Assembly: GCA_900314975.1 (NCBI GenBank)
Contig: OMXI01000018.1
Span: forward strand, 1-64,000
Reading direction: 5' to 3'
From: an uncultured Eubacteriales bacterium
Lineage (GTDB): Bacteria > Bacillota > Clostridia > Oscillospirales > Ruminococcaceae
Length of the DNA stretch: 64,000 nt
Positions 45,811-55,403 of the stretch are shown here, in pieces (positions within the stretch are counted from its first letter, which is position 1; each line of letters opens with the position of its first letter). The notes beneath the pieces are model-generated. The model was not told where the DNA came from, did no database searches, and saw only the letters and a list, made by a program, of their open reading frames with translations. The position numbers and the translations under genes are program-made.

Positions 45811-47682
45811 TTGAAAAAAGGTTTTTATCATTGGCACTTGCGCTCGCAATGGCTTTCGGCGCAGGCACATACCTGCCGCAAAGCGCTTTTACCGACAGTC
45901 TATCTGTCACCGCAAATGCCGAGGTATCAGGCGACTGGGAATACGAATATGCGGATGATTCGCACACAACGATAACGCTTAAAGGCTGCAAAGGCACCTC
46001 AACAAATATCACCACACCGACCAAGATAGGCGGAAAGCCTGTTGTAAAGCTTCGTAATACTTCAAAGAGCTTTTGGGGAGATAAGAAAGAAAATATACAA
46101 TCGATTACCGTCTCTGAAGGAGTAAAGGAGATCCACGACGATTACGGACGTGGTTATTTTTTCGGTGGCTGCGATAAACTGACTACCCTTAAGCTGCCGT
46201 CGACTCTGAAAGAGATTGAGCCATACCTGTGTGGTTGGCTGGCAGCACTAAAATCAGTAACCATCTCAAACGGCACAGAGAAGATAGGACGGGAGGCGTT
46301 CTCTCACTGTAATTCTCTGAAGAGTATAAAAATACCCGATTCAGTGACCCGGATCGAGTCCGATGCATTCAGCTACTGTGAAAATCTTGAAAGCGTTGTG
46401 CTGTCGAACAATTTAAAGGAGATCACACCTTTTTGCTTCACCTATAGCAGTCTGAAAAGCATAACTGTTCCCAAGAGTGTCACAACAATTTATGACCGCG
46501 CGTTTGATGAGTGCGCTCAGCTGGAAAAGGTAGTTCTCTCCGAAGGCTTGAAGACGATAGATTACGGCGCTTTCGGACACTGTGTGAAGCTTTCCTCGCT
46601 CAATATACCAAAGAGCGTGACTGATATCCACAGAAATGCTTTTTATTATGGATCGTCTTGGACCAATCAATCACCATGGTATACTGATCTGAAAAGACCG
46701 CTCGTCTTCAACGATATCCTGTACGATTTGGGAGATAATTTGCGCGAATACATAGCGCCCGAAAATATAGAGACCGTTCTCAATACCGGTACCGGCGCGA
46801 ATACTTCTCTGCACAATATCTTCCTCGCGCAGAATGTTGATATAATCAAAGAAAATGCGTTCATAAACTTTGGAAACCTTGAAAACTTTTTTTATCCAAA
46901 GCCCCGATGCTTTGTTTGAAGAGGATGCATTGAGCTGGACTAAAGAAGAATACCGTCCGAAAAATTTAAGGATAATCGCTCCCAAAGGCTCCACCGCACA
47001 GGAGTACGCAAATGCAAACAACATCAAGTTTGCCGCAATGCCCTACGTTGTGCATGCCGCAGGCGATAACCGCTTTGATACAGCCGTTATGGTATCAAGG
47101 CGCACCTACACCGAGATGCCCGACATCAAAGCAGACTGTGTAGTAATCGCATCTGGTCTTGACTACGCCGATGCGCTTGCAGGCGTGCCTCTTGCAAGAC
47201 TTTACAACGGACCTCTGCTTCTGACCGCAAAGGACAGCGTAACCGAGCGCACCCTCAATGAGATAAAAAGACTGATGAATAACAGCAGCAAGCTCAAAAC
47301 CGCGTATATCCTCGGCGGCTAGGGCGTCATTTCAAACGATATGCTCAAGCAGATAGGCAAACTCCGAGGAGGTTCCGAGCCTTTAAGGATCGGCGGCAAA
47401 AACAGGTACGAGACCTGCTCAATGATCATCGACGGATACGGCTCACTGTTTGACGGCACTGCGATATGCGCCGCAACAGGCACAGCTTTCCCCGATGCAC
47501 TCGCAGGCGGAGTCCTCGCAGCATATAATAGCTCACCGCTTTACCTCGTCGGCGCTAACCTTGAAGACTCGCAAAAGGCGCTGCTTGCCGATACAATAGC
47601 AGACAAGATATTTGTTTTCGGCGGTAAAGGTGCAGTCTCCAAAAACACCGAAGCGCAGCTGATAATGAACCTCAAATATTAA
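45811..47682 (+). pseudogene. BspA-type LRR / CWB2 surface protein with three disruptions
   Basis: GGGGAGG precedes a TTG at 45811 that begins a signal peptide, but only if one A is added to the A6 tract at 45814-45819; the frame then reads FLSLALALAMAFGAGTYLPQ. Several LRR_5 repeats follow (KSVTISNGTEKIGREAFSHC, SLKSITVPKSVTTIYDRAFD). A T7 tract at 46887-46893 shifts the frame again, after which CWB2 units appear (AAGDNRFDTAVMVSRRTY). A TAG at 47320-47322 interrupts ILGG-GVISND, and a last CWB2 unit runs to 47682. Three independent lesions make an active full-length protein very unlikely. The intact form would be a wall-anchored adhesin-like protein. Confidence 0.85.
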
Positions 47683-47687
47683 CACCA

Positions 47688-47717
47688 AGGGCGGCATATC
47701 TGCCGCCTTACTTTTTT
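47688..47717 (+). terminator. Intrinsic terminator
   Basis: GGCGGCA-TATC-TGCCGCC stem-loop followed closely by TTACTTTTTT, just after the LRR-CWB2 reading frame. Confidence 0.85.
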
Positions 47718-47743
47718 GCCATAACACATTTTTAATAATTGTA

Positions 47744-47752
47744 TGGTATAAT
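47744..47752 (+). promoter_or_regulatory. Extended -10 promoter
   Basis: TGG followed by TATAAT (47747-47752), with no clear -35 box, about 32 bp before the next gene's start. Confidence 0.55.
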
Positions 47753-47783
47753 TGAAAAAATCATTGCAGCTGGGGGAAACGAT

Positions 47784-48674
47784 ATGGGCAAATTCGGAGA
47801 TATGCTGAACAATATAAGGGCTGCCGCAAACGAAGCTGCACAAAAACGCAAAGCCGAGCAGCAGGCACTGCACGAAAGAATGAAGCAATACTACCGCGGC
47901 TACGACGTTTTTCCCGACGAGGTCAATACGCAGTATACCGACCGGGTGCGCCGCAGCCTTATCAAAGGTCTTGTCATCAAAAGCCTTATACTTGCCGCGC
48001 TGATAGCTCTTGGCGTGACAGCGTTTGGAGCAAAAGCCTACGATGTGTTCCCTGTGTACATGATAGGCGGCTTTGTCGCTTTGATACTGCTGCTGTTTGT
48101 GATTACCGACATTTCGCTGCTCACCCGTTTTCTTAAGGGAAATTACGACTGTTTCGGCGCAATGGTCACCAATACCCGCGTTGAGTCTCACACCTCTACC
48201 GACTCCGACGGGAATACGACCACCACCTACGATTATTACGTCTCCCTCAACGGCATAGAGTGCGAGGTCGACTCCAAGCAGTACCGCAAGGCAGCCGTCG
48301 GGCAGTATATGCACTTTGTCCGCCTCAAAGCCAAGTACCGCAAAAACGACCGCTTCTATTTCTTTCCCTGCTCCGAGGACGAGGAGTACTACCTTATCGG
48401 TCACCATAACCCCTCGGACGAGCCGCGGCTTTACCGCGCCGAAAAAGGCTCGTCAGCACTCACCGCACTTTCCGTGCTGTGCTTGCTTGGGTCATTTGGC
48501 ACACTTATCTGGGCGATCTTGCGTGGAAGCACCGAGTTTCTGCGTACAGTGTGGATACTTCCCGCAGGGCTGCTGACAGGCTCGCTGGTGCTTGCGGTGA
48601 TAAACAAAATAGTCGGTCTTAACAAAGACAGAAAAAAGCTGGAAGAAATGAAGCGCCGGCACTTCGGCGAATAA
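47784..48674 (+). CDS. Uncharacterised four-helix membrane protein
   Basis: 296 residues from ATG 47784 (GGGGGA about 6 nt upstream). A charged N-terminal helix (NIRAAANEAAQKRKAEQQAL) precedes two membrane segments (about 75-95 and 105-125), then a soluble beta domain (YDCFGAMVTNTRVESHTSTD, YYVSLNGIECEVDSKQYRKA) and two more membrane helices near residues 220-280, with a basic tail. The soluble part resembles the DUF3592-type domain at 44998 (a short conversion-like strand pattern around VGQYMHFVRLKAKYRKND), but this is weak. No catalytic motif seen; function unknown. Confidence 0.75.
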   Translation: MGKFGDMLNNIRAAANEAAQKRKAEQQALHERMKQYYRGYDVFPDEVNTQYTDRVRRSLIKGLVIKSLILAALIALGVTAFGAKAYDVFPVYMIGGFVALILLLFVITDISLLTRFLKGNYDCFGAMVTNTRVESHTSTDSDGNTTTTYDYYVSLNGIECEVDSKQYRKAAVGQYMHFVRLKAKYRKNDRFYFFPCSEDEEYYLIGHHNPSDEPRLYRAEKGSSALTALSVLCLLGSFGTLIWAILRGSTEFLRTVWILPAGLLTGSLVLAVINKIVGLNKDRKKLEEMKRRHFGE

Positions 48675-48700
48675 CTAAAATCAGATGTACATATTAACGA

Positions 48701-48738
48701 AAAAAGGAGCAGTAACCGTTGCTGCTCCTTAATTTTTT
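48701..48738. terminator. Shared bidirectional terminator
   Basis: AAGGAGCAG-TAACCGTTG-CTGCTCCTT with A-run on the left and T-run on the right, lying between convergent genes ending at 48674 and 48746. Confidence 0.85.
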
Positions 48739-48745
48739 CATTGCA

Positions 48746-48958
48746 TCAGATATCCTGCAAATCCGCCTGCGGAATGTCATTTTCAATGTTGTCTCTTGCA
48801 AGGTCATTGTCGATAGCAGGATACGCAGATGAAATCGGCACCTCGTCCGTATACAGCTTGTTATCCCACGCCTTCATCTGAATATCGGGGATAAGCGGCT
48901 GCTTTTTGCGCGGGAAAATATGAATGTTTCCGCGATGTTTCCTGTCGTGTTCTGACAT
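48746..48958 (-). CDS. Small hydrophilic protein of unknown function
   Basis: 70 residues from ATG 48958, which follows GAGGTGATAAAG. The N-terminus is basic (MSEHDRKHRGNIHIFPRKKQ), the C-terminus acidic (NDLARDNIENDIPQADLQDI). No domain recognised. Good ribosome site and a downstream terminator support it as real. It diverges from the DUF421 gene. Confidence 0.65.
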   Translation of the reverse strand: MSEHDRKHRGNIHIFPRKKQPLIPDIQMKAWDNKLYTDEVPISSAYPAIDNDLARDNIENDIPQADLQDI

Positions 48959-49072
48959 CTTTATCACCTCACGGTTATTGTGTGTATCAAGCGCGGTCTT
49001 ATTCTGAAAAAATCACAGAATAATATTCATACTTTTGCGCATAATACTCCCAAAAAAATAACGGAGGCATAT

Positions 49073-49780
49073 ATGGAACTTTTAACGACCGTGTGGACAT
49101 CTGTACTGAGCATAATCGTGCTTTTTATCCTGACAAAACTTATGGGCAACAAACAGCTCTCGCAGCTGAGTATGTTTGATTATATCATCGGCATTTCGAT
49201 CGGCTCGATAGCAGCCGAGTGCTCTTTTGAAAACGAACATCCCGAGCGGATGGTCGTCGCAATGCTTATCTACGCATTAAGCGCCTATGCCGTTTCGATA
49301 ATCACAGGCAAATCGACACATATGCGCAAGCTGCTTATAGGCAAGCCGCTGATACTTTTTGACAACGGCAAACTGTACCGCGAAAATCTCAAAAAAGCCC
49401 GTATCGACATCAGCGATTTTCTCACCCATTGCCGCAATCAAGGCTACTTTGACCTCTCAAAGCTGCGTACAGCCGTGTTTGAGTATAACGGCTCGCTGAG
49501 CCTGCTGCCCGTTGATACCGACAGACCTCTCACCCCCTCTGACGTGCAGCTCCAGCCGCAGCAGGAAGAGATAATGCTCAACGTTATCCTCGACGGTCAC
49601 ATCAACGACGTCAACCTCAAAAAAGCGGGATTTGAGCGCGTCTGGCTGGAAAAGCAGCTGCACAAGCAGGGCTACACAAACGTTAAGGAGATTTTTCTCG
49701 GAATGGCAGATACCGTTAAAAAGACACTCCAGCTCTACCCTATGAACGTGAAAAATCAAACCCTCGACCCGTTTGAATGA
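49073..49780 (+). CDS. DUF421 (YetF/YdfR-like) membrane protein
   Basis: 235 residues from ATG 49073 (GGAGG 6 nt upstream). Three membrane helices fill residues 1-85, with the family signature LTKLMGNKQLSQLSMFDYIIGISIGSIAAE. The cytosolic part contains GKPLILFDNGKLYRENLKKARID and an L/I-D-S-like strand (FEYNGSLSLLPVD), matching DUF421 proteins such as Bacillus YetF. Their biochemical role is unresolved, though a link to spore coat or envelope functions has been reported in Bacillus. It stands alone with no evident operon partner. Confidence 0.9.
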   Translation: MELLTTVWTSVLSIIVLFILTKLMGNKQLSQLSMFDYIIGISIGSIAAECSFENEHPERMVVAMLIYALSAYAVSIITGKSTHMRKLLIGKPLILFDNGKLYRENLKKARIDISDFLTHCRNQGYFDLSKLRTAVFEYNGSLSLLPVDTDRPLTPSDVQLQPQQEEIMLNVILDGHINDVNLKKAGFERVWLEKQLHKQGYTNVKEIFLGMADTVKKTLQLYPMNVKNQTLDPFE

Positions 49781-49827
49781 ACCCTTTTTGTTCATCGGCA
49801 TATTATCATTTTAGGAGGTAATATGCT

Positions 49828-50319
49828 ATGAACAGACCAAATTGTAATTGCAGTCCGCTTATCCAAAGACAGCCGCAGGCAAGAGCCGTGCTTAACGGGA
49901 GCGAGCAGTACCCCGATATAAACGGCATCGTCAGGTTCTATTCAATGAACAGCGGTACTCTGGTTTACGCAGATGTAAGCGGGCTGCCCCACTCTGATAA
50001 CAAATGCAGTCAGGAGTTTTTCGGCTTTCATATCCACAGTGGAGAGTCGTGCAGCGGAAACGCCGACGACCCCTTTGCAGACGCACTAACACATTATGAC
50101 AAAAACAACTGTCCCCACCCGTCACACACGGGCGACCTGCCGCTGCTTCTTGGCAACAGCGGACGGGCGATATCCGTTTTTCTTACCAACAGTTTTTCTG
50201 TCAGCGACATCATCGGAAAAGCAATGATAATCCACGGCAGCCCCGATGATTTCACCACCCAGCCAAGCGGCAATTCGGGAAAGAAAATCGCCTGCGGCAT
50301 CATCAGAGCCGTCAGATGA
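49828..50319 (+). CDS. Cu/Zn superoxide dismutase-like protein
   Basis: 163 residues with a sodC-like core: EFFGFHIHSGESCSG (copper-site histidines, about 64-78), HYDKNNCPHPSHTGDLPLLL (zinc-site histidines and aspartate), and IIHGSPDDFTTQPSGNSGKKIACGII (third copper histidine, electrostatic loop, conserved GNSG-C-G). The main metal ligands look present, unlike some Bacillus YojM-type proteins. No signal peptide or lipobox is seen, so it may be cytosolic, unusual for the family. The N-terminus contains C-x-C (NCNCSP). AGGAGG precedes the ATG. Dismutase activity would help this anaerobe in air, but is inferred. Confidence 0.85.
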   Translation: MNRPNCNCSPLIQRQPQARAVLNGSEQYPDINGIVRFYSMNSGTLVYADVSGLPHSDNKCSQEFFGFHIHSGESCSGNADDPFADALTHYDKNNCPHPSHTGDLPLLLGNSGRAISVFLTNSFSVSDIIGKAMIIHGSPDDFTTQPSGNSGKKIACGIIRAVR

Positions 50320-50343
50320 TTTAGAGAATGCGTCCACTTTACC

Positions 50344-50371
50344 TTGACAAGCGCGCAGGGTATGGTATAAT
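50344..50371 (+). promoter_or_regulatory. Promoter upstream of phosphoglycerol transferase gene
   Basis: TTGACA (50344-50349), 16-bp spacer with TGG, TATAAT (50366-50371). A MITE-like element lies between it and the gene. Confidence 0.7.
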
Positions 50372-50393
50372 AGTCTTATATTATCTTTCTCAA

Positions 50394-50577
50394 ATAAATC
50401 GGAATTTAGCGTCTTTGACGCTAACAGTGAATAGTGAATAACGAATAGTGAAAAGTTTATAGTTAAGGTATCGCCTTCGGCGATATATTAAAGAACACCG
50501 CTACTATTCACTATTCACTTTTCACTCTTCACTATTCATTGCTTATCGGCGCAAAGCGCCGATAAATTCTGATTTAT
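50394..50577. mobile_element. MITE-like palindromic element
   Basis: Terminal inverted repeats ATAAATCGGAATTTA (50394-50408) and TAAATTCTGATTTAT (50563-50577) differ at one position. Inside, heptad copies of AGTGAATA-type sequence on the left face complementary TATTCACT-type copies on the right, and two further small hairpins (GCGTC/GACGC, CGGCGC/GCGCCG) occur. There is no coding capacity. It is inserted in the 5' leader of the following gene. Confidence 0.75.
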
Positions 50578-50670
50578 CTTTTCAGCACATAATTTTACTA
50601 CATTATAAAAAATGAAAGCTGTCAGCCTACACTGCGCAGCTTTTACAAACAAAAGATAGGGGACTAAAAA

Positions 50671-52710
50671 ATGAACGTGTTAACGGGGATAAAAAAAGAT
50701 TTCAAAAGGGTAAAAAATACAACCGCGCGCCGTATTATCATCGCACTTGCCGCAGCCCTGCTGGTCGGCGCTGCCGCGGTAATGCAGCAGCCTCTTGCTT
50801 CAATGGCTCTGTCGCCTGTAAAGTGGGCTGTGGCTTTTCTTGAGCCGTTTATAGTTTCCTTTTTACTTTATATACTCGTCCAAAAGCCCAAGCCATCGGT
50901 CTTTTGCTTTATAAAATATATGTACCTTGTCTGCACACCTGCGCTGCTTATGCTTTTGACAGGGTTTGTCTTTACACCAAGCAAAGCCGACCTGTACTCG
51001 CAGCACTTTTTCACCCGCTTTCTGCCGTGGTGGGCAACACTGTGGTGGCTGGGTACAGCGCTTGCGTATCTGCTTATGCACGCCGCCGAAAGCGCCTTTA
51101 AAAGCGCTCTTGAAAAGGACAGCCGCGCCGTAGGCGTGGTCTATGCCCTCGCCGTGATGTACACCCCGCAAAAAACGATAAGCAAGCAAAAAAGGCAGGG
51201 CAAAGCCAAGTGGGTATCCATAACCCTGTGCATAGTGATGATAGCGCTCGCAGTCTTTATCGGCACAGTCACCCTGTTTTTGCACAACGTCTACTCCAAT
51301 ATGGATTTTGAAGCCATACTGTTTACGATACGCTTTGCCGCAGGCGGTCTTGCGCTTGAGGACATCATTTCAGGCACTTTACTCACCGTGCTTTTCGCGA
51401 TCGTGACAGGGTATCTTTGCTTTCACCTGCTCAAAAGTATGCGAAACGATAAGCTCGTTGTCGTCGACACGCACAGAGGCGGCAAGTACACCCTCGTGAT
51501 GAACGGCAGAAAAAGAGCCGTGCATATCGTGCTGTCTGCCGTGCTGCTTATCACAAACATAGCTCTGTTTTCGGGCGAAACTCACTTTGTCCGCTATCTT
51601 TCGATGAAAAACAAAACGTCCGACATCTACGAGACCTATTACGTAGCGCCCGATGACAGCGTGCTGACCTTTCCCGAGAAAAAGCGCAACCTTGTCTACA
51701 TATACCTTGAATCTATCGAGAACACCTACGCCTCAAAAGAGGCAGGCGGCTCGCAGGATAAAAACTACATCAGCGGTCTGACCGAGCTTGCAGGTGACAA
51801 GGACAGCGTAAACTTTTCAAATACCGACACCCTCGGCGGCGCATCGGTCTTTGTTCCGTCCATTACGTTCACACAGGGCTCGACCGTCGCGCAAACGTCG
51901 GGCGTGTCGCTCAATACCAAGATATTCCCGCCCTATACCGCGGCAGAATTCCCAAACACCGTGCGACTTGAGGATATCCTGCACCAAGGCGGCTATAACC
52001 AGCTTTATATCGAAGGCTCAAAGGGCGAGTTTTCAATGTACGACAAATACGTCGGCAGATACGAGGACAGCAAGGTCTTTGACAGAAAAACCGCCGCAGA
52101 CCGCGGCTATTCCGACGAAAGCGCGGATTACATCTGGAAATGGGGAATTGAGGACAGAAAGCTTATCGAGATAACAAAGGAGCTTATCACCGACATCTCC
52201 CAGCAGGACAAACCCTTTTTCGTGACCATGTACACCATGGATACCCATACCTTTGAAACGGGTCACCGCTGCCCCAATTGCGACAGCAGCATATCCAGCG
52301 ACTACCTTGCGTCTGTCGACTGCTCGTCAAGACTGGTGAGCGAGCTTGTACAGTGGATAAAGCAGCAGCCGTTTTACGAAAACACTACCGTCATACTTGT
52401 CGGTGACCACCTTGGCAACGAAAAGACCACAATGGTAGATATCCCCGTTGATTATGTGCGCACCACCTACAACTGCATCATTAACCCCGCAAAGCAGCCC
52501 GCCAACGCCAAAAACCGAGTGTTCTCATCGCTTGATATGTTCCCCACTACCCTTTCGGCGATAGGCGTGCAGATAAAGGGCGACAGGCTGGGGTTCGGCA
52601 CAGACCTTTTCTCGCAGACACCGACGCTGTGCGAGCAGCTGGGCAAGCAGGAGTATATGGATAAGCTCGAACAAAGCAGCGAGTACTACGACAACAAATT
52701 CTACAAATAG
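50671..52710 (+). CDS. LtaS/OpgB-like sulfatase-fold phosphoglycerol transferase
   Basis: 679 residues. The N-terminal half has about six membrane helices (for example IIIALAAALLVGAAAVM and ALLMLLTGFVF), with a basic cytosolic loop (KTISKQKRQGKAKW). The C-terminal extracytoplasmic sulfatase-fold domain begins around residue 345: NLVYIYLESIENTY (metal glutamate), VPSITFTQGSTVAQTSG (nucleophile threonine region), TMYTMDTHTFETGHRCP and ILVGDHLGN (D-H metal site). Such enzymes move phosphoglycerol from phosphatidylglycerol to teichoic acid or glycan acceptors. A glycosyltransferase/acyltransferase operon follows convergently, so envelope polymer synthesis is the shared theme. Confidence 0.9.
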   Translation: MNVLTGIKKDFKRVKNTTARRIIIALAAALLVGAAAVMQQPLASMALSPVKWAVAFLEPFIVSFLLYILVQKPKPSVFCFIKYMYLVCTPALLMLLTGFVFTPSKADLYSQHFFTRFLPWWATLWWLGTALAYLLMHAAESAFKSALEKDSRAVGVVYALAVMYTPQKTISKQKRQGKAKWVSITLCIVMIALAVFIGTVTLFLHNVYSNMDFEAILFTIRFAAGGLALEDIISGTLLTVLFAIVTGYLCFHLLKSMRNDKLVVVDTHRGGKYTLVMNGRKRAVHIVLSAVLLITNIALFSGETHFVRYLSMKNKTSDIYETYYVAPDDSVLTFPEKKRNLVYIYLESIENTYASKEAGGSQDKNYISGLTELAGDKDSVNFSNTDTLGGASVFVPSITFTQGSTVAQTSGVSLNTKIFPPYTAAEFPNTVRLEDILHQGGYNQLYIEGSKGEFSMYDKYVGRYEDSKVFDRKTAADRGYSDESADYIWKWGIEDRKLIEITKELITDISQQDKPFFVTMYTMDTHTFETGHRCPNCDSSISSDYLASVDCSSRLVSELVQWIKQQPFYENTTVILVGDHLGNEKTTMVDIPVDYVRTTYNCIINPAKQPANAKNRVFSSLDMFPTTLSAIGVQIKGDRLGFGTDLFSQTPTLCEQLGKQEYMDKLEQSSEYYDNKFYK

Positions 52711-52728
52711 TACATACCAAAAAACACA

Positions 52729-52760
52729 ACCGCCCGAGAGTAATCTCCCGAGCGGTTTTT
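52729..52760. terminator. Shared terminator
   Basis: ACCGCCCGAGAG pairs with CTCCCGAGCGGT around TAAT (two mismatches), with T-run on the plus strand and A-rich sequence upstream; it separates convergent genes. Confidence 0.75.
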
Positions 52761-52770
52761 GTATGCACAA

Positions 52771-54573
52771 TTATTCTATTCCCTCAACAAAGCCCTTAAG
52801 CTGTTCGGTGTTTTCCTGCGTGGTGTAGGAAAGCGGTATGTGATAAACACTTTCGTAGATATCCTTCCACGTCTCGTAATTCTTTTTCATCATGTATTCC
52901 GCTTGATTTCGGTGGTTAAGTCCCTGCTTTGGGAAAATCGGCGGCGAAATGTGTATCGTGTACTCCTGCACGTAAAAGCCGTCCTCACCCATAACATCGG
53001 AATCCTGCATCGTTATAAAGCAAGGCAGCACAGGCGCACCGCTGCGCGCAGCATAAAGGTACGCGCCTCTCTTTAACGGCTTTGGCTTGCGGTAATTCCA
53101 CCACATACTCTGCTCCGGGTAAAACAGCACATAATCGCCGTTTTTTACAAGCTCATCCACAGCGTTGAAGAACTTTTTCATCGTGTCTATGTTTGACGAC
53201 AAAGGCAGCGTGTTGCAGTGGCGCATAAGAAAGCCGTAAAACCCCGGGAACGACGTGTAGTTGCCCTCTCTTATCACTCTCCAGAAGTTTCTCTGCGGCT
53301 GCTGTGCGGCTTCGTATGCAAGCTGTATCGCAAAGCTGTCATAAGCGTTAAAGTGGTTGCAGGTGATTATCGCACCGCTTTCAAGCGCGTGGAAATTCTC
53401 AACACCCTTTATCTCTTTTATAATAAGCTTCCTGTCGGCAATAAGCTCGTCAACGAACTTGTGCGCCATCTTGAAGGCAAACTTTGTCTTCAGCTTTTCA
53501 GCCTTTGTCTTGCGAACATATTCTATCTCGTCAGGCATCAGCACGCGCCCGGGAGGGTCATTCTCCACGTCCTCGTCAAAGCGTCCCTCGCGCTCGTACT
53601 GCTCTATCTTGTAAAGTATCTCAACTCTGTCCTTTGCGCGCTTGTCGCGGTTGATACGGTTGAGAAAATTATCCTCACGCTGCGTCTCCTTGACAGCCAG
53701 CGCCAAAAGGTTCTCGCCCGACTTTGCATCGCGCGCCTTTTCCTCATCGGTGTAAGCCTTCAGCACGGCAAGCAGCGCATCGTAGACCTCCGTCTGCTTT
53801 GCATATTCCCAGAAATATTCGCCGTACAGGCAGTCATCATAGTGCCACGGCTTGTTCGTCATAATGTAGTGCAGCATCTCCGCCTGCTCAACAGGGTGCG
53901 GCAGCGTGCCGAAAACCTCGGTGTTCCAGCGCTGGTCAAGCCAGTAAACGTGGTCCTTGCAGATAAGGTTGAGATAGTCCTCGTCCTGCGTCACCACAAA
54001 ATTGTAGTAGTGCAGATAGTCGATAAATTTGTCCAGCACAAAATGCAGCCTGAACTGCTCACAGTTGATAAGCATAAGCCCCGCGTTGAAAAAGTTGTAG
54101 CGCGATACGCCCACTACCCTTTCAACATATGTGCCGTACTGCTCTATCTGTACCATCGCCTGCTCGTGACAGGCACCCAGGTACGCGTCCTTTATATCTG
54201 TCAGATAGACCTTGCTGATGTCTCCCCTTACCACCGTGTCGCTGTCAATGTATATAGCCTTGGTGTAATCAGGGAACATCTCTGCGATAAACAGCCTGTA
54301 GTAAGTCGTCTTTGAGTAGTAGTCGCGCAGCGGCAGCTTGTCAGAAATAGACTGAAGATACGGCGTAACATCAACAAAGCGTATCTCAAAGCAGTCATCA
54401 GCAAGCTTGTTCACCACGTTCTTCATCTCATCGGAAATCTCCGTGTAAAGAATGTGCAGCACATACTTGTACTCCCTCGACGCATTCTTTATCAGCGAGT
54501 GCATCGACACCACAGTGTACTTTACAAAGGCATCGTCGCACGCATAGAAGATAGGTATGATGGTTTCCTTCAT
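52771..54573 (-). CDS. GT8 glycosyltransferase fused to a PlsC-type acyltransferase
   Basis: 600 residues. N-terminal GT8 domain (1-300): IPIFYACDDAFVKYTVVSM, then KAIYIDSDTVVRGD with the D-x-D metal motif (about 104-106), FNAGLMLIN and LDQRWN. A helical linker (about 300-365) leads to a C-terminal lysophosphatidic-acid-acyltransferase-like domain: CNHFNAYDSFAI (H-x4-D, about 406-411), PLSSNIDT and LFYPEQSMWW (substrate-binding E). Fusion suggests one polypeptide glycosylates and acylates a lipid or glycolipid at the membrane face, but acceptors are unknown. It overlaps the upstream GT8 gene by 4 bp. AGGGAGAAAAT lies before the ATG. Confidence 0.9.
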   Translation of the reverse strand: MKETIIPIFYACDDAFVKYTVVSMHSLIKNASREYKYVLHILYTEISDEMKNVVNKLADDCFEIRFVDVTPYLQSISDKLPLRDYYSKTTYYRLFIAEMFPDYTKAIYIDSDTVVRGDISKVYLTDIKDAYLGACHEQAMVQIEQYGTYVERVVGVSRYNFFNAGLMLINCEQFRLHFVLDKFIDYLHYYNFVVTQDEDYLNLICKDHVYWLDQRWNTEVFGTLPHPVEQAEMLHYIMTNKPWHYDDCLYGEYFWEYAKQTEVYDALLAVLKAYTDEEKARDAKSGENLLALAVKETQREDNFLNRINRDKRAKDRVEILYKIEQYEREGRFDEDVENDPPGRVLMPDEIEYVRKTKAEKLKTKFAFKMAHKFVDELIADRKLIIKEIKGVENFHALESGAIITCNHFNAYDSFAIQLAYEAAQQPQRNFWRVIREGNYTSFPGFYGFLMRHCNTLPLSSNIDTMKKFFNAVDELVKNGDYVLFYPEQSMWWNYRKPKPLKRGAYLYAARSGAPVLPCFITMQDSDVMGEDGFYVQEYTIHISPPIFPKQGLNHRNQAEYMMKKNYETWKDIYESVYHIPLSYTTQENTEQLKGFVEGIE

Positions 54574-55403
54574 ATTTTCTCCCTCATCGGTTCTTTTATA
54601 ATTTTCTCATATTCGCAGTAAATATCGTCAAACTGTCTGTATCCGAAAACCGAGTGTACCTTGTCGATATGCCACTGCTTTATATTGTCCGTGTGCGGAT
54701 AAGGCAGCCAGAAAAGCCGCTTTGAAAAGTGCCGCACCACCGTATGCCTGTGCAGGAATTTCTGGTCGTTGAACCTCTGCGGCAGAAGCTTTCTGCGCGT
54801 GGTCGAGCGTATCAGCGCGCTCTGGTCGGCAAAGACCAGCTTCTTGCGCTTTATCCACCACCGAGCCTTTTTGAAAAGCCCCGTCTGCCGCGCAAGCTTC
54901 ATATTGAACAGCAAAACGCCCGCGTTTATGTACCCTGGATTTATCAGATACTTGCCGTAGTGGTCGCGTGCCGCAGCATACTCGTACCCCGTAAGGTCGG
55001 TATCCCACAGCAGCCTTACATCGCGGTTGAACATAATGTCCGCATCAAGATACAGCAGCTTGTCGGGTATCCCCCTCACCACATCGGCAAACAGCCTTAT
55101 CAGCGTGTACGGCGAGCAGTATGCACTCTCGTTGGGGCAGCCCGAAAACGCCTTCATATAATACTTTGTCACGTCGTGCAGCATAACGCAGTTGTCTTGG
55201 TTGTATGCCTTTACCGCACGCTCGAGCGTATCGATATGCTCCTGCGAAATACAAGTGTATCTCTCGTCAAGGTGCGAAACGTCCATAGTGAATATATGAA
55301 AGCAAAACGGCTCATCTGTTTGCGTGCGCCGAAGTATCGACAGCGCGCAGGTCAGCACCCCGTCAAATACTCCGTCGTTTCCGCAGAATAAAATATCTAT
55401 CAT
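54570..55403 (-). CDS. GT8-family glycosyltransferase
   Basis: 277 residues with the GT8 pattern: DILFCGNDGVFDGVLTCALS (nucleotide-sugar strand), LLYLDADIMFNRDV (D-x-D), GYINAGVLLFNMKLAR, and LVFADQSALI. Retaining transferases of this family use UDP-glucose, UDP-galactose or similar donors, as in LPS or glycogenin synthesis. It overlaps both neighbours by 4 bp (ATGA), so all three genes are translationally coupled. It is the free counterpart of the N-terminal half of the downstream fusion. Confidence 0.9.
   Translation of the reverse strand: MIDILFCGNDGVFDGVLTCALSILRRTQTDEPFCFHIFTMDVSHLDERYTCISQEHIDTLERAVKAYNQDNCVMLHDVTKYYMKAFSGCPNESAYCSPYTLIRLFADVVRGIPDKLLYLDADIMFNRDVRLLWDTDLTGYEYAAARDHYGKYLINPGYINAGVLLFNMKLARQTGLFKKARWWIKRKKLVFADQSALIRSTTRRKLLPQRFNDQKFLHRHTVVRHFSKRLFWLPYPHTDNIKQWHIDKVHSVFGYRQFDDIYCEYEKIIKEPMREKI

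Noticed and set aside
53218-54315. Plus-strand reading frame opposite the GT8-PlsC gene
   Set aside because: No start signal or domain; the minus-strand gene is clearly coding.
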